NCBI GenBank assembly: GCA_901538445.1
Contig: LR594584.1
Location: 4,058,649 to 4,122,648 of the forward strand
Length of the DNA: 64,000 nt
Source: Gemmataceae bacterium
GTDB lineage: Bacteria > Planctomycetota > Planctomycetia > Gemmatales > Gemmataceae
Direction: 5' to 3'
Shown: positions 62,292-64,000 of the stretch, piece by piece
Numbering within the stretch: the first letter of the stretch is position 1
Layout: each line of letters starts with the position of its first letter
Program-made: the position numbers and the translations under genes
The notes under the pieces: generated by a model
Told to the model about the DNA's origin: nothing
Databases searched by the model: none
What the model saw: the letters and a program-made list of their open reading frames with translations, nothing else

Positions 62292-63273
62292 CCGCAAAGC
62301 CCTCTGTTGCCGAACCAGGAGCTGAGCTGCAAGCCGCACCTTCCGGTGGGGATTCCCCTTGCTCGGGCCGCGGCTTGACAGCTCGAGCGACCCGTTCGGC
62401 CGCCGTCCGCTGCAGCCGGCCAGGCGAGCCCTGCAGCTCAGCTCCTGGTTCGGCCGACCGCCGCACCCCGAGACGCTCAGCCCGCCGGGGATACCGCGGG
62501 ACCGGGAACTCGGCCCCGCGGCCGTTGGGCCACTCGGATCGGTAGGCCACACACCGGTCGCCTTCAGCAGGTGCAGGTGGCGACAACCCCTCGACCGCCC
62601 CGTCTTGCGCCACCAGCCGCAGGACGGCGGTCGGCCGAACGACCAAGCTCACCTGACCGGGGCCGGCTCTGCGGCCCCGGTCAGGTGCAGCGCCTGGTTC
62701 GGCGTGCCTTTGCTCGGAGGACCGCAGGCGCCAGAACCCGTGCGAGTCCCAGATGTGCGGCTCCGGCTCCTCGTACAACTCGGCGATGGACCCAACCTCC
62801 GCCTCCTGCCCGACGGCCGCCCGCAGGCAGGCGTCATACCCGGCCCCGGCGAAGAACTCCGAGTACGACGGGTGGAAGTCGCTCATCAGCACCACGTCCG
62901 ACGACCGCAGCAAATCGGCCAGCCCCTCGCACGCCCCGAGCATGGCCGCCTGCCACCGCGGCTCGGTGAGGAAGAACCGCCACCGGAGCAGGTGGTAGGC
63001 GCAGCACACGCCCTGCCCGAACGTGAGGAAGAACCCGTCCATCGTCCGCAGGGCGACCGTCAGGTCCGGTCCGCGGGGCCGCTTGACCTGCCGGCCGTTG
63101 TCGTGGGCCACCCAATACGCCCGGCCCCAGTCGAACCCAAAGAAGCCGAACTCCCGCCAGAGCGACTGCACCTCGGCGGACAGCGGGGCGGTCTGGTTCT
63201 CCAGCCCGCTGATCGCCCGGACCACGTCGCGGGTGCGGCTGTAGCGCATCAGGGCGACAAAGTCCATGCCCAC
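62041..63273 (-). CDS. Cassette gene without its own stop: hypothetical protein reading into the next cassette
   Basis: GTG (VGMDFVALMRYSRTRD) eight bases after GGAGGG. The protein-like body of about 190 residues (SLWREFGFFGFDWGRAYWVA, ACEGLADLLRSSDVVLMSDF, EEPEPHIWDSHGFWRLRS) ends near 62705. No stop occurs before or in attC I, and the frame continues through cassette copy 2 until 62041, for 410 residues in total. The part beyond attC I is low-complexity and probably not functional. Family unknown. Either the natural stop was lost on cassette insertion or readthrough fusions are tolerated. Confidence 0.6.
   Translation of the reverse strand: MGMDFVALMRYSRTRDVVRAISGLENQTAPLSAEVQSLWREFGFFGFDWGRAYWVAHDNGRQVKRPRGPDLTVALRTMDGFFLTFGQGVCCAYHLLRWRFFLTEPRWQAAMLGACEGLADLLRSSDVVLMSDFHPSYSEFFAGAGYDACLRAAVGQEAEVGSIAELYEEPEPHIWDSHGFWRLRSSEQRHAEPGAAPDRGRRAGPGQVSLVVRPTAVLRLVAQDGAVEGLSPPAPAEGDRCVAYRSEWPNGRGAEFPVPRYPRRAERLGVRRSAEPGAELQGSPGRLQRTAAERVARAVKPRPEQGESPPEGAACSSAPGSATEGFADGGAGGGADRGQRHRPLRVLRQQQPLRLGVRPHVGGVPRVVLRPLDPQPGRRSRGQLRPHPRPLGRGNVSAGPGAGRLGVPSA
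62309..62400 (-). other. Integron attC site H (composite)
   Basis: Identical to attC C: R boxes at 62309-62315 and 62394-62400, two extrahelical bases, plus the alternative distal GTTCGGC at 62448-62454. Confidence 0.8.
62309..62640 (-). repeat. 332-bp gene cassette, copy 2 of 3
   Basis: Same sequence as 59811-60142, offset by exactly 2498 bases. Left flank reads CCTCTGTT here but CCTCCGCC in copies 1 and 3, so the identity stops at the R box. Confidence 0.85.
62634..62703 (-). other. Integron attC site I
   Basis: 70-bp site; GCTCACCTGACCGGGGCCG pairs with the complement of GCT-g-CACCTGACCGGGGCCG. Only one extrahelical base remains because the second is matched in this site. Confidence 0.85.
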
Positions 63274-63289
63274 CGCGACGCCCTCCTTC

Positions 63290-63387
63290 GCCGAACGACC
63301 CAGCTCACCGGCACCGGCCGCACCAGGGGCCAATGCGCCGGGGAAAGCCTACCTGCGGCCGGTGTCCGGTGCAGCGCCTGGTTCGGC
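63290..63387 (-). other. Integron attC site J
   Basis: 98-bp site; GCTCACCGGCACCGGCCGCA pairs with the complement of GCT-g-CACCGG-a-CACCGGCCGC(A). Two extrahelical bases. Confidence 0.85.
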
Positions 63388-63648
63388 GTCTTGGCCCTCG
63401 ATGGCGAGCTGCCCCGCGAACCAGTACGGCCGGAACGGCGGGGCCGCGGAGGTCTCGACGATGTACGAGAACTCCCGCCGAATCCAGTGCCACTCGACCG
63501 CCAGCACCCGGCGGACCACCGCCGGCTTGCCCGAGAGCCGGACGGCCGCGCCGACCGCGAACCGCGGGTCCGGGAGGTCGGCCGGCGCGGGCGGGTGCGG
63601 CACCCACCCGTTGCCGCGGACGGGGTAGAGCTTCCACCACGCCGCCAC
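63349..63648 (-). CDS. Cassette gene: small hypothetical protein
   Basis: 99 residues; GTG (VAAWWKLYPVRGNGW) eight bases after GGAGG next to the R box of attC K. Beta-rich, SH3-like in appearance: DPRFAVGAAVRLSGKPAVVR, EWHWIRREFSYIVETS, PPFRPYWFAGQLAIEG. The final residues (DAEPGAAPDTGRR) are encoded by attC J and the TAG lies inside the site. No family recognised. Confidence 0.65.
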   Translation of the reverse strand: MAAWWKLYPVRGNGWVPHPPAPADLPDPRFAVGAAVRLSGKPAVVRRVLAVEWHWIRREFSYIVETSAAPPFRPYWFAGQLAIEGQDAEPGAAPDTGRR

Positions 63649-63664
63649 CCGCAAGCCCTCCGCC

Positions 63665-63756
63665 GCCGAACCAGGAGCTGAGCTGCAAGCCGCACCTTCC
63701 GGTGGGGATTCCCCTTGCTCGGGCCGCGGCTTGACAGCTCGAGCGACCCGTTCGGC
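63665..63756 (-). other. Integron attC site K (composite)
   Basis: Third identical copy of the composite site: R boxes 63665-63671 and 63750-63756, alternative distal GTTCGGC at 63804-63810. Confidence 0.8.
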
Positions 63757-63996
63757 CGCCGTCCGCTGCAGCCGGCCAGGCGAGCCCTGCAGCTCAGCTC
63801 CTGGTTCGGCCGACCGCCGCACCCCGAGACGCTCAGCCCGCCGGGGATACCGCGGGACCGGGAACTCGGCCCCGCGGCCGTTGGGCCACTCGGATCGGTA
63901 GGCCACACACCGGTCGCCTTCAGCAGGTGCAGGTGGCGACAACCCCTCGACCGCCCCGTCTTGCGCCACCAGCCGCAGGACGGCGGTCGGCCGAAC
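63665..63996 (-). repeat. 332-bp gene cassette, copy 3 of 3
   Basis: Same sequence as 59811-60142, offset by 3854 bases. Its upstream neighbour lies outside the window. Confidence 0.85.
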
Positions 63997-64000
63997 GACC
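63990..64000 (-). other. Integron attC site L (cut by window edge)
   Basis: Begins GCCGAACGACC, the same R box and spacer as the other sites; the rest is beyond the window. The array therefore continues to the right. Confidence 0.7.

Noticed and set aside
58528..64000. Regularly spaced palindromic repeats as a CRISPR array
   Set aside because: Spacing is 250-650 bases with genes in between, and repeats differ in their loops; the structure fits attC sites.
1..64000. tRNA, rRNA or riboswitch genes
   Set aside because: No cloverleaf, rRNA core or recognisable riboswitch sequence was seen on either strand.

Overview
The window is high-GC chromosomal DNA of a Planctomycetota bacterium, most likely of the Gemmataceae. 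The evidence is the gene content: repeated planctomycete modules of a secreted cytochrome-like protein (DUF1592 or DUF1549/DUF1553 type) beside a Tat-exported DUF1552 or DUF1501 protein, eleven secreted sulfatases, and many stop/start overlaps of the GTGA or ATGA kind. No tRNA, rRNA, CRISPR array or integrase gene was seen.

Layout. 1-4.2 kb: the 3' part of a BamA/Omp85 gene, a protoglobin divergent from an Rrf2 regulator (with a strong promoter and a palindromic operator between them), and a small membrane protein. 4.2-9.3 kb: a secreted PPC-type protein, a long TPR protein that looks leaderless, two inverted-repeat elements and a secreted beta-propeller. 9.4-15.7 kb: a plus-strand operon DUF1501, WD40, DUF1592, DUF1552. 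16.2-20.3 kb: a minus-strand operon DUF1592, DUF1552, secreted protein. 20.7-41.3 kb: a sulfatase island of eleven cysteine-type sulfatases with an esterase, a Sel1/C39 protein, a DUF1080 protein, an IS110 transposase remnant and a frameshifted DUF6624-like gene. 41.4-45.6 kb: a third DUF1592-DUF1552 module led by a GntR/FCD regulator. 45.7-52.6 kb: divergent from that regulator, an operon of SGNH hydrolase, DUF1549/DUF1553 protein, DUF1501 protein, PdxA2-like dehydrogenase and four-carbon acid-sugar kinase. This suggests catabolism of a C4 sugar acid such as D-threonate or D-erythronate, tied to polymer degradation.

53.0-58.3 kb: a four-gene operon with visibly different codon use (more A/T at third positions), probably acquired. 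It encodes an E-set plus gluconate-dehydrogenase-subunit-3-like protein, a GMC flavoprotein oxidoreductase and two paralogous cupin proteins. It has its own promoter and looks like an uncharacterised oxidoreductase system.

58.4-64.0 kb: the most unusual region, an integron gene-cassette array on the minus strand that runs off the right edge. Eleven complete attC sites and one partial site have R boxes GCCGAAC/GTTCGGC and mostly two extrahelical bases. They separate single-gene cassettes, several of which resemble toxin-immunity families (SUKH/SMI1-like, Imm26-like) or DUF6438. One 332-bp cassette occurs three times, identical by eye, each copy ending at the R boxes. If an integrase exists it should lie beyond the right edge; otherwise this is an integrase-less attC cluster (CALIN).
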